A stretch of DNA of 40,684 nucleotides from contig VXTU01000147.1 in NCBI GenBank assembly GCA_009837285.1, positions 1 to 40,684 on the forward strand, read 5' to 3'. This document shows positions 7,276 through 14,753 of this stretch, piece after piece. Within the stretch, counting starts at the first letter, position 1; the number at the start of each line of letters is the position of its first letter. The translations under genes were made by a program, and so were the position numbers. This DNA comes from Chloroflexota bacterium. GTDB taxonomy: Bacteria; Chloroflexota; Dehalococcoidia; UBA2979. Under the pieces are notes generated by a model that saw only the letters and a program-made list of their open reading frames with translations, searched no databases and was not told the DNA's origin.

Positions 7276-8528
7276 GCTCCGTCCTCCCAGCGTCCGAATA
7301 GCAGGGCTGAATTATGCCCGCCGAGCCCGACCGATGTGCTCATCGCGTGGCGTACCTCCATCGGGCGCGCCTCGTTCGGCACGTAGTCGAGGTCGCAGTC
7401 GGGGTCCGGTGTGCGGTAGTTGATCGTCGGCGGCGCCACCTGCCGGTCGCAGGTCAGCACCGCCACAGCCGCCTCGATGGCCCCGGCTGCGCCCATCATG
7501 TGGCCGATCATCGACTTGGTCGAGGAGACCGCGAGTCGGTCGGCGTGAGCGCCGAAGACCTCGCGGATCGCGTGCGTCTCCACGCGGTCGTTCATCGGCG
7601 TGCTCGTGCCGTGGGCGTTGATGTAGTCGACTGTGTCGAGGTCGACGCCTGCGCTGCCCAGCGCCTGCCGCATCGCGTGCGTGACGCCTCGGCCGTCGTC
7701 GGCAGAGGCGACCATGTCCAGGGCGTCGCTCGCGGTCGCCGCGCCCTTCCACTCGGCGTAGATGTGGGCGCCGCGCGCGAGCGCGTGATCGAGCTCCTCG
7801 AGGATGAGCACCGTGGCGCCCTCCGAGATCACGAAGCCGTTGCGGTCCGCGTCGAAGGGGCGCGAGGCGAGCTTGGGGTCGTCGTGCTCGGCAAGCGCGC
7901 GCATGGCGGCGAAGCCGGCGTAGTAGAGGGGGCGCAGTGGCGCCTCGAAGCCGCCGGCGATGATCACCTCGGCCTCGCCGCGGCGGATCAGCTCGGCGGC
8001 CTCGCCGACGGCCGCGCCGCCGGTGGCGCAGGCCGCGGTCACCGCCATGTTCGGCCCGCGCGCGCCGAGCGCGATGGCCACGAGGCCGGACGCGGTGTCC
8101 GGCAACGAGTTGGTGATCATGAACGGGCTCACGCGGCGTGCGCCGCGCTCCTCCATCACCTGGTGGTTCTCGACCAGCATGTACGCCCCGCCGATGCCGG
8201 TGCCGAGCACGATCCCGACGCTCCCCGGCGCCTGCCGCTCCAGGTCGAGCTGTGCGTCCTCGACGGCCTGGCGCGAGGCTGCCATCGCGAGCACCGACGA
8301 GCGGTCGATGCGGCGCAGCAGCTTGGAGTCGACGTAGTTGGTGGGCTCGAAGCCCTTCAGCTCGCCGGCGATGGGACAGGGGAACGCGGAGGCGTCGAAG
8401 AAGGTGATCGGAGCGATGCCGGAACGGCCGTCGACGAGGCCCTCCCACGTCGACTCCATGTCGAGGCCGAGGGGAGTGAGCGCCCCCAACCCGGTGACCA
8501 CCACTCGGCGCCCAGAAGCCTCGCTCAT
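7272..8528 (-). CDS. fabF: Beta-ketoacyl-ACP synthase II, first tandem copy
   Basis: A second complete KAS II of 418 residues. Catalytic Cys167 is in TAACATGGAA, His306 in NAHGTSTPMND and His343 in TKSMIGHMMGAAGA. Its ATG overlaps the fabD stop by one base (TGATG), and it overlaps the next fabF by 4 bp, so fabD-fabF-fabF is one translationally coupled transcript. No acpP, fabG or fabH is in the window, although acpS is 3 kb upstream; those partners must be encoded elsewhere. Confidence 0.95.
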   Translation of the reverse strand: MSEASGRRVVVTGLGALTPLGLDMESTWEGLVDGRSGIAPITFFDASAFPCPIAGELKGFEPTNYVDSKLLRRIDRSSVLAMAASRQAVEDAQLDLERQAPGSVGIVLGTGIGGAYMLVENHQVMEERGARRVSPFMITNSLPDTASGLVAIALGARGPNMAVTAACATGGAAVGEAAELIRRGEAEVIIAGGFEAPLRPLYYAGFAAMRALAEHDDPKLASRPFDADRNGFVISEGATVLILEELDHALARGAHIYAEWKGAATASDALDMVASADDGRGVTHAMRQALGSAGVDLDTVDYINAHGTSTPMNDRVETHAIREVFGAHADRLAVSSTKSMIGHMMGAAGAIEAAVAVLTCDRQVAPPTINYRTPDPDCDLDYVPNEARPMEVRHAMSTSVGLGGHNSALLFGRWEDGA

Positions 8529-9535
8529 CAGGAGGGCGCTGCCTGCGTGGACTCCGGCGGGAGCACCGAGATCGGGATCGGTTCGACCTCGGCGTCGTTG
8601 AGGGAGACGGCGGTCACGCTGCGATCGGTGCGGCGCACCAGCCGAGCGAGGACGTGGCCGGGTCCGGCCTCGATGAAGGTTCGTACGCCCTGCCCGGTCA
8701 TTTCGCGCACGTTGTCGGACCAGAGCACGGGAGCGCGGAGCTGCTCGGAGAACTCCTCACGCAGGTCGTCGGCAGTGTGCAGCAGCTTCGAGTTGCGGTT
8801 GGAGACGATCGGCCGGACGGGGTCAGCCATCGGGATCTCGCGGATGATCTGCGCGAACTCTTCGGCCTGGTCGTGGTGCAGCGGCGTGTGGCTGGACACC
8901 TTCACCTTGAGCCGGATGACGCGACCCTGCAGGTCTCGCGCGCGGTCCATGGCGCGTTCGAGGGCGCCGACGTCACCGCTGATCACGGTCTGCGTGTCGA
9001 GGTTGAGGTTGGCGATGTCGACGCGGCTCTCCGACGAGAGGGTCGCGTCCTCGCAGATCTGCTGCACGAGCTCGCCGTTGAGCCCGATGATCGAGGCCAT
9101 CCCCACCGGGCGGCCCTCGTTGAAGCGGCTCATCAGCCTCGAGCGTTCGAGGACCACGAGCATCGAGTCGCGGAACGTCAGCGCCTCGGCGGCGACGGCC
9201 GCGCTGAACAGCCCGAGCGAGTGCCCACCGAAGAGCCTCGGCCGGATCGAGCGGCCGACCTCGGTCAGCTTCTCGTGCATCGCGCTGAGGAACGCGACCG
9301 AGGTGGTGAGCACGGCCGGCTGGGTGAGCGTGGTCTCGGAGAGCGCCTCGGCGTCCTCCTCCATCGAGATGCGTGCCACGTCCATGCCGGCGAGGTCGCT
9401 CGCCTCCTCGTAGACGAGGCGGGCAGCCTCGGAGTGCTCGTAGACGAGCCGGCCCATGCCGGGCTGCTGGGAGCCCTGGCCGGGGAAGACGATGGCGACC
9501 GGATCGCTCTCGGGAGTGGGAGTGCCTTCGCTCAC
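8528..9535 (-). CDS. fabD: Malonyl-CoA:ACP transacylase
   Basis: FabD moves malonyl from CoA to acyl carrier protein, supplying the two adjacent FabF enzymes. The 335-residue protein has FPGQGSQ (17-23) and the nucleophile motif GHSLG with Ser106. The usual GEY after this serine is replaced by GLF, which is uncommon. The GTG at 9535 is chosen because the family N-terminus begins just before VAIVFPGQGSQ and a GGAGAA sequence lies about 9 nt upstream. A longer in-frame start at 9706 would add 57 low-complexity residues and is rejected. The 195 bp between this start and the stop of the NAD(P)HX gene hold no gene and no convincing promoter, although the operon promoter is probably there. Confidence 0.93.
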   Translation of the reverse strand: MSEGTPTPESDPVAIVFPGQGSQQPGMGRLVYEHSEAARLVYEEASDLAGMDVARISMEEDAEALSETTLTQPAVLTTSVAFLSAMHEKLTEVGRSIRPRLFGGHSLGLFSAAVAAEALTFRDSMLVVLERSRLMSRFNEGRPVGMASIIGLNGELVQQICEDATLSSESRVDIANLNLDTQTVISGDVGALERAMDRARDLQGRVIRLKVKVSSHTPLHHDQAEEFAQIIREIPMADPVRPIVSNRNSKLLHTADDLREEFSEQLRAPVLWSDNVREMTGQGVRTFIEAGPGHVLARLVRRTDRSVTAVSLNDAEVEPIPISVLPPESTQAAPS

Positions 9536-9730
9536 GGCGTTGGTTCTCCGAGGGAGGTGATGCTTCGCTCGCGGGTCGTGGTGGGGTGCAACGGAAGTCC
9601 GCGCTCCCCCCCGCGGCGGCCTCCCCTGCGGCGGCGCATCCACGTGCGCCGGCCCAGCAATGGTACGGGACGGAAGCCCTGCAATGCTACGGCCCCTTTT
9701 CGCCACCCGTGAGCGACATAACCGTCGCAG

Positions 9731-11290
9731 CTAGCCGTCGAGGGCCTTGCGCACGTCGGGTAGCACGCGCAGCAAGTCGCTCGCCACCACCGTCGCGGAG
9801 CCCATCGCGCCCTCCAGCGAGCGGCCGCACTCGCTGTGCAGGTAGACCGCGGCCGCAGCCGCGTCGAACGGGTCCATGCCTTGCCCGATCAGCGAGGCGA
9901 TGAACCCCGCCAGCACGTCGCCGGTCCCTGCCGTCGCCAGTACCGCGCTCGAGAACTCGGAGAGCCGCGCGCGCCCGTCTGGCGCCGCCACCACGGTATT
10001 CGCGCCCTTCAGGACCACGATGCTGTCGGTGCGCTGTGCGTAGTCGACAGCGAGGCGAAGCCGGTCGTCCTGCACGTCCTCGACTGACACGCCGAGCAGC
10101 CGGGCCATCTCCCCCGGGTGGGGGGTGAGCACGCGCGCGATTTCGAGCCCCTCGTGCCAGCCGGGGCGCTCGGCGAGCGCGTTCAGCGCGTCGGCGTCGA
10201 GCACCGCCGCGCGCAGGCCTTCGACGCCGTCGAGGCCGGCAAGGACGTTCGCGACGAACGCCGCGGTCTCCGGCGTGTGCGAGAGGCCGGGGCCGAGCAG
10301 CAGGGATTCGCAGCCGTCGAGGGCGCGCAGCAGCTCCCCGGCTGCGTCGGCGCTGACCGCGCCTTCGGCGTCCGGGAGGGGATGGTGCGTGACCTCAGGC
10401 GGGCCGGCGGCGACGAGCGCCTGCGCCGACTCCGGCGCGGCGACCACCACGAGCCCCGCGCCCGCGCGCAGCGCGGCCTCGGACGCCAGCCGGGCGGCGC
10501 CGGGGTAGCGGCGCGACCCGGCCGCGACGACCGTGGTCCCGAAGGTGCCCTTGTGGGCGTCGTCGGAGCGGAACGGCATCCGCTCCTGCAGGTCGCGCTG
10601 CCGAATGTCCTCGTACGGCAGGTCGTCGCCGATGCCCTCCGGGAGGCCGATGTCGGTCTCCACCACGTCACCGGCGATTGCGCGGCCCGGCATGGCGAAC
10701 AGCCCGACCTTGGCGAAGCCGAGCGCCACCGTGGTGTCGGCGCGCACGACCGCCCGGTCGGCCCGCCCCGTATCGGGGTCGATACCGGTCGGCACGTCGA
10801 TGGACAGCAGGTGCGGGCGGAAGATGCGCTGCGCGCGCCGCTCGGCGAGCTTGTCGAGCACGGCTTCGAGCAGCCCGTCGATGGGCCGCGACAGCCCGGT
10901 GCCGAGGAGCGCGTCGACCACGCCGTGCGCCCCGGCGAGGCGTTCCTCGAGGCGTTCGAGGTTGGGATCATCCTCGGCGCTCCATGCCTCGATGCCCGCG
11001 GCCTGCAGCGCCCGCCACTGCGGGTCGTCGTCGGGGCGCGGGGTGAGCAGGAAGACCGCGATCTCGGCGCCCCACTCCCGGAGGTTGCGGGCGGCGGCCA
11101 GCCCGTCGCCGCCGTTGTTGCCGGGCCCGACGAGGACCACGGCGAGCCGCTCCTCGGCGGCGCCCATGTTGATCCACGTCTCCTGCGCCACGGCGACGCC
11201 GGCGTTCTCCATCAACTGCGCTTCCTGGATGCCCTGCGCGGCGGCGGCGGCCTCCATGGCTCGCATCTGTTCGGCGGTGACGAGTTTCAT
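9731..11290 (-). CDS. nnr: Bifunctional NAD(P)H-hydrate epimerase / ADP-dependent NAD(P)HX dehydratase
   Basis: This enzyme repairs hydrated NADH and NADPH: the N-terminal half epimerises R- and S-NAD(P)HX, and the C-terminal ribokinase-like half dehydrates the S form using ADP. In the 519-residue protein the YjeF_N domain (about 1-220) carries GPGNNGGDG at 55-63. The kinase-fold domain (about 230-515) has HKGTFGTTVVAAGS, LTPHPGEMARLLG and the anion-hole motif ATAGTGDVLAGF (from about 452). The ATG at 11290 is preferred over an upstream start at 11392 because MKLVTAEQMRAME is the usual family beginning and GAGGT precedes it by 5 nt. It follows acpS by 7 nt; the acpS-nnr pairing is common in bacteria and suggests co-transcription. 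Confidence 0.93.
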   Translation of the reverse strand: MKLVTAEQMRAMEAAAAAQGIQEAQLMENAGVAVAQETWINMGAAEERLAVVLVGPGNNGGDGLAAARNLREWGAEIAVFLLTPRPDDDPQWRALQAAGIEAWSAEDDPNLERLEERLAGAHGVVDALLGTGLSRPIDGLLEAVLDKLAERRAQRIFRPHLLSIDVPTGIDPDTGRADRAVVRADTTVALGFAKVGLFAMPGRAIAGDVVETDIGLPEGIGDDLPYEDIRQRDLQERMPFRSDDAHKGTFGTTVVAAGSRRYPGAARLASEAALRAGAGLVVVAAPESAQALVAAGPPEVTHHPLPDAEGAVSADAAGELLRALDGCESLLLGPGLSHTPETAAFVANVLAGLDGVEGLRAAVLDADALNALAERPGWHEGLEIARVLTPHPGEMARLLGVSVEDVQDDRLRLAVDYAQRTDSIVVLKGANTVVAAPDGRARLSEFSSAVLATAGTGDVLAGFIASLIGQGMDPFDAAAAAVYLHSECGRSLEGAMGSATVVASDLLRVLPDVRKALDG

Positions 11291-11297
11291 GGCGACC

Positions 11298-11741
11298 TCA
11301 TCCCAGGAGTCCTCGCAGCCGCAGGAAGTTGACCAGGCGACTGCGCGCGGCCTCCGGCTCCTGCTCGCGGCGTTCCTGCGAGCAGACCACAACGGCGATG
11401 GCGAACTCGTCGAGGTGGCTCAGCGATATGTCGATGGCGTCGAGGCCGATCACCTCGGCGCGGCGGGCGGCCCCGCCGGTGAGGTACACCAGCGGCTTGC
11501 CGCGCTGGTCCGGCAGCACCTCGATGTCGCGCCACGCGACCGAGCGCGCGCCCGTACCGAGCGCCTTCATCACGGCCTCCTTGGCCGCGAAGCGCGCTGC
11601 GAGCTCCCGCACGCGCCCGCGACAGAACGCGACCTCCTCCGGCGTAAACACGCGGCGCAGGAAGCGTTCGGGGTGGCGCTCCAGCACGCGTGCGACGCGA
11701 GGGATCTCGATCATGTCAACGCCGACGGCATGCGTGCTCAC
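11298..11741 (-). CDS. acpS: Holo-[acyl-carrier-protein] synthase
   Basis: AcpS transfers phosphopantetheine from CoA to the serine of acyl carrier protein, activating it for the FabD/FabF enzymes nearby. The signature VGVDMIEIPRV (residues 6-16) and the metal/CoA motif RFAAKEAVMKALGTG are clear. At 147 residues it is longer than the usual roughly 120, with a charged C-terminal extension (from about QERREQEPEAARS). The GTG at 11741 is chosen because it starts 5 residues before the conserved strand. A -10-like TAGAAT lies only 8 nt upstream, leaving no room for a Shine-Dalgarno sequence. The start codon is just 41 bp from that of the divergent folD. Confidence 0.93.
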   Translation of the reverse strand: MSTHAVGVDMIEIPRVARVLERHPERFLRRVFTPEEVAFCRGRVRELAARFAAKEAVMKALGTGARSVAWRDIEVLPDQRGKPLVYLTGGAARRAEVIGLDAIDISLSHLDEFAIAVVVCSQERREQEPEAARSRLVNFLRLRGLLG

Positions 11742-11749
11742 GGCGCGCG

Positions 11750-11776
11750 ATTCTAGCACGCGACCCCCGCTATACT
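11750..11776. promoter_or_regulatory. Divergent, near-leaderless acpS and folD promoters
   Basis: On the minus strand TAGAAT (11755-11750) ends 8 nt before the acpS GTG. On the plus strand TATACT (11771-11776) ends 6 nt before the folD GTG at 11783. The whole gap between the two start codons is 41 bp. No clear -35 is seen for either. Transcription starts 6-7 nt after each -10 would fall at or next to the start codons. Confidence 0.6.
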
Positions 11777-11782
11777 CCGCCC

Positions 11783-12661
11783 GTGCCCGCCACCATCATC
11801 GACGGCAACGCGATCGCGGCCGAGATCCGAGGCGAGGTCGCGCAGCGCGTGAGTGCCCACGTCGACGCCGGAGGCGCCGTCCCGCACCTCACCGCGGTGC
11901 TCGTCGGGGACGACGCCGCGTCGGCCACCTACGTCCGCAACAAGGCCCGCGCGTGCGCCGAGGCGGGTATCGACGCGCGCACCCTGACCCCCCCGGCCGA
12001 CATCTCGCAGGACGAACTCCTCGACATCGTTCGAGGACTGAACGCCGACCCTGCGGTGTCCGGCATCCTTGTCCAGCTCCCGCTCCCGCCGCATATCGAC
12101 GAGCGCGCCATCACCGAGGCGGTCGACCCCGACAAGGACGTGGACGGCCTGCACCCCGTGAACCTCGGGCGGCTCGTGCAGGGGCAGCCGCACCTCGTCC
12201 CTGCGACCCCGGCAGGCGTGCAGCAAATCCTGCTGCGCACGGGCAACGACCCGGGTGGCAAGCGCGTCGTGGTCATCGGACGCTCGACGCTGGTCGGCAA
12301 ACCGCTCGCGCTGCTGCTCGGGCAGAAGGCCGAGGGCGCGAACGCGACGGTGACCCTCGCCCACACCGGCACCACGGACCTCGCCGCCGTCGCCCGCGAG
12401 GCGGACGTGCTGGTCGTCGCCGCGGGCCGCCCCAACACCGTGACGGCGGAGATGGTGCGCCCCGGCGCCGTCGTCGTCGACGTAGGCACCAACCGCGACG
12501 ACGACGCGAGTCGCAAGCGGGGGTGGCGGCTGACGGGTGACGTGGAGTTCGAGGGCGTCTCGCAGGTCGCGGGCGCGATCACGCCGGTCCCGGGCGGCGT
12601 CGGGCCGATGACGATCGCGATGCTGCTGGTGAATACGTTGCGGGCGGCGGGGGTCGAATAG
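11783..12661 (+). CDS. folD: Bifunctional methylenetetrahydrofolate dehydrogenase/cyclohydrolase FolD
   Basis: FolD interconverts methylene-, methenyl- and 10-formyl-tetrahydrofolate using NADP, feeding purine, formyl-Met and one-carbon metabolism. The 292-residue protein has the catalytic Tyr-Lys segment TYVRNKA, then QLPLPPHI, DPDKDVDGLHPVN, the dinucleotide-binding IGRSTLVGKPLALLL and the C-terminal PVPGGVGPMTIAML. The GTG at 11783 begins directly before ATIIDGNAIA, the normal family start; an in-frame start at 11690 would run through the acpS gene and is rejected. The TATACT 6 nt upstream suggests a leaderless message. It is convergent with the PIN toxin gene, with a 16-bp gap. Confidence 0.95.
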   Translation: MPATIIDGNAIAAEIRGEVAQRVSAHVDAGGAVPHLTAVLVGDDAASATYVRNKARACAEAGIDARTLTPPADISQDELLDIVRGLNADPAVSGILVQLPLPPHIDERAITEAVDPDKDVDGLHPVNLGRLVQGQPHLVPATPAGVQQILLRTGNDPGGKRVVVIGRSTLVGKPLALLLGQKAEGANATVTLAHTGTTDLAAVAREADVLVVAAGRPNTVTAEMVRPGAVVVDVGTNRDDDASRKRGWRLTGDVEFEGVSQVAGAITPVPGGVGPMTIAMLLVNTLRAAGVE

Positions 12662-12677
12662 GAGGCTGGGTCCAGCC

Positions 12678-13085
12678 CTATTGCGCCTCACCGAGAGCTT
12701 CCTGCGGGCCGATGGCCTGGATCGGCGAGCGTTCGTAGTCCCTCAGGTTCCTCGTCACGATGTGTCGTGCTCCGCACGCCTCTGCCGCGGCGACCTGCAG
12801 TGCGTCCTCGAAGTCATCCATCGGCAACGAGGCGGCGTAGCGCACCGACTCGGTGCTCGTTGGCGAGATCGCTGCCCACTCCAGCAGACTCAGGATGAAC
12901 CCGCGGGCGTCCGCATCAGGGTCCCTGCGGCGAGCGACGTAGTGGACGTTCGAGACCGAGTGCCACGCGATACAGGCTGGCTCGGGACTGCGCTCGGCTT
13001 CGAGTAGGAAGGTGGCAGATTCACGAAAAAAGGGTTCTTGACGGAGGGCGACGTCCAGCAGGACATCGCTATCGATCAGAATCAA
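12678..13085 (-). CDS. PIN-domain ribonuclease toxin (VapC-like)
   Basis: The 135-residue protein has the PIN fold with the acidic metal site. The N-terminal strand is LIDSDVLLDVAL, the middle acidic part DDFEDALQVAAAEA, and the end GARHIVTRNLRDY. VapC-type toxins cleave specific tRNAs or rRNA and are blocked by their antitoxin. The gene overlaps the upstream antitoxin by 17 bp, as expected for a coupled toxin-antitoxin operon. Base composition does not stand out from its neighbours. Target RNA unknown. Confidence 0.88.
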   Translation of the reverse strand: MILIDSDVLLDVALRQEPFFRESATFLLEAERSPEPACIAWHSVSNVHYVARRRDPDADARGFILSLLEWAAISPTSTESVRYAASLPMDDFEDALQVAAAEACGARHIVTRNLRDYERSPIQAIGPQEALGEAQ

Positions 13086-13473
13086 AGCCGTACTTTTTCA
13101 TCAAGTAGTCGTACCGATCGTCTTCGCCTGGAGGCGGCCCCGGCTTGTCCTCAAGAAGGCCGGCCCAGCGCTCCACCCAGGAGGTGGCACCCTCGCGCGG
13201 GGGGTCGCCGGGGGGAAGCTTGAAGTCGGGGATCTCGTGCCCGTCGCGTGAGTCATCCTCGGTGTCGCCCACTCGCTCGGGCCGCCTCGGCGCCGAGCCG
13301 CGCGGAGGCTCCCTGCGCGACACCTCGCCATCAACCAGCGTGCTGTCTGTGCTCGCCAGCTCGCGTAGCGACTCCTCCACGAGCGAGGACAGGGTGACTC
13401 CGTGGTCGCGGGCGTGGCGCTTCGCCGAGGCGATCAGCTCGGCGTCTACGTTGACCGTCAGGCGCTTCTTCAT
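13069..13473 (-). CDS. Ribbon-helix-helix antitoxin of the PIN toxin (VapB-like)
   Basis: The 134-residue protein starts KKRLTVNVDAELIASAK, a ribbon-helix-helix strand and first helix, followed by a second helix (SSLVEESLREL). This resembles the DUF6364-type antitoxins that partner PIN toxins. The C-terminal piece RYDYLMKKYGFDSDR looks like the toxin-binding segment, carried in the region overlapping the toxin gene. Between them is an unusually long, charged, Pro-rich linker (about 48-115). The N-terminal half would bind its own promoter; a palindromic GTATAC and a spaced ATATC/GATAT inverted repeat lie in the 148-bp gap before prfB. Confidence 0.8.
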   Translation of the reverse strand: MKKRLTVNVDAELIASAKRHARDHGVTLSSLVEESLRELASTDSTLVDGEVSRREPPRGSAPRRPERVGDTEDDSRDGHEIPDFKLPPGDPPREGATSWVERWAGLLEDKPGPPPGEDDRYDYLMKKYGFDSDR

Positions 13474-13516
13474 CGCTCGCCCGCATCCGCCGCCCGCGCT
13501 GGGCGCGAATCCAGTG

Positions 13517-13570
13517 TATACGCGTCGAGGGACGATTCCGGCGCCTGGCGCAATATCCGGATCTTGATAT
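13517..13570 (-). promoter_or_regulatory. Candidate promoter/operator region of the VapBC-like pair
   Basis: The minus strand has a TATACA/TACACT -10-like element around the palindrome GTATAC (13517-13522). An inverted repeat ATATC-N8-GATAT lies at 13553-13570. Both sit between divergent vapB and prfB, in an otherwise G+C-rich gap. No good -35 was found; operator assignment is inference. Confidence 0.3.
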
Positions 13571-13621
13571 CGCGCGCGTACTCCCGTCGCGTTCTGACCC
13601 CGCTCGTGCGAACATCGATCG

Positions 13622-14753
13622 ATGGACGACCTGCGACAGCGCCTCGCCGTACTGCTCGAACGCGTCCGCGACGTGCAGGTGCGGCTTTGACCTGCCCGCG
13701 CGTGAGCGCGAGCTGACCGAGGCTCGCGAACAGTCCGCCGCCCCCGACCTCTGGGATGACCCCGAACGCGCGCAGGCGCTGATGCGCCGCGTCGCGCGGC
13801 TGGAGGCGCAGGTCGAGTCGTGGCGCAGCCTCGAACGCCGCTCCGCCGACCTCGCCGACCTCGCCGAGCTGGCCGATGAGACCGAGGGCGAGGAGCGCGA
13901 CGCGCTGGCCGCGGACATTCGACACGACCTCGCAGGGCTGGAGGCGCAGTTCGGGGAGATCGAGGTCGCCATCATGCTCGGCGGCCCCTATGACGACCAC
14001 GACGCCGTGATCGCGATCCACGCGGGCGCAGGCGGCACCGACGCGCAGGACTGGACCGAGATCCTGCTGCGCATGTACCTGCGCTGGGCCGAGCGCCACG
14101 GCTTCAACCCGGAGGTCGTCTCGATCTCCTCGGGCGAGGAGGCGGGCATCAAGTCCGTCTCGATCCGCGTCGACGGGGACGACGCCTACGGGCTGCTGCG
14201 CTCGGAGCGCGGCGTGCATCGCCTCGTGCGCATCTCGCCGTTCGACGCCTCACGGTCGCGGCACACGAGCTTCGCGCTCGTGGAGGTGATGCCGCAGATC
14301 CAGGACGAGGACATCGAGATCGAGGTCCGTCCCGAGGACCTGCGCGTCGACACGTACCGCGCGAGTGGGCACGGTGGCCAGAACGTGCAGAAGAACGACA
14401 CCGCCGTGCGGCTCACGCACCTCCCGACTGGTATCGTGGTGACGTGCCAGAACGAGCGCTCCCAGCTCCGTAATCGAGAGTCCGCGATGCTGGTGCTCAA
14501 GTCACGGCTGCTCGAGATTGAGCTCGAAAAGCGCGAGGCGGAGATGGCGGAACTGAAGGGCGAGCACGTCCAGGCCGGCTGGGGCAACCAGATCCGCTCC
14601 TACGTCCTGCACCCCTACCGCATGGTCAAGGACCTCCGCACCGGCCACGAGACGAGCGACACCGGCGCGGTCCTCGACGGTGAGTTCGACGACTTCGTGT
14701 ACGCCTGGCTGCGCAGCCAGGTGGGCGTCGCCGCCGCGGAGGCAGCGAGTTGA
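13622..14753 (+). CDS. prfB: Peptide chain release factor 2 with programmed +1 frameshift
   Basis: RF2 recognises UAA and UGA and triggers peptide release. The reading frame opens at ATG 13622 (MDDLRQRLAVLLERV...), reaches an in-frame TGA at 13688 after 22 codons, and continues after a +1 shift from GAC at 13689. The continuation reads DLPARERELTEA, typical of RF2. The full product is about 376 residues. The catalytic GGQ is in SGHGGQNVQKND, and the tripeptide region that reads stop codons precedes it. Gene finders that ignore the shift report only the part from about 13782. It is divergent from the VapBC-like operon; its stop overlaps the TTG start of the downstream peptidase (TTGA), so the two are coupled. 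Confidence 0.95.
13676..13691 (+). promoter_or_regulatory. prfB programmed +1 frameshift signal
   Basis: The sequence reads CAG GTG CGG CTT TGA C. A Shine-Dalgarno-like AGGTG (13677-13681) lies 3 nt before the slippery CTT, which is followed by the internal stop TGA and a C. This is the classic CUU-UGA-C RF2 autoregulatory site, with spacing matching that of Escherichia coli. Low RF2 slows termination and allows the shift; high RF2 ends the short peptide. Confidence 0.93.

Noticed and set aside
6019-8528. Type II polyketide ketosynthase/chain-length-factor pair
   Set aside because: Both proteins keep the active-site Cys and His residues; a chain-length factor would have lost the Cys. No other polyketide genes are nearby.
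8528-9706. Longer fabD start at 9706 adding 57 residues
   Set aside because: The extra part is Arg/Pro-rich low complexity from intergenic DNA; the family begins near FPGQGSQ and GTG 9535 has a ribosome-binding sequence.
9536-9730. fabD promoter in the gap after the NAD(P)HX gene
   Set aside because: TACCAT and TTGCAG are present on the minus strand but 13 bp apart, too close for a promoter; nothing else convincing was seen.
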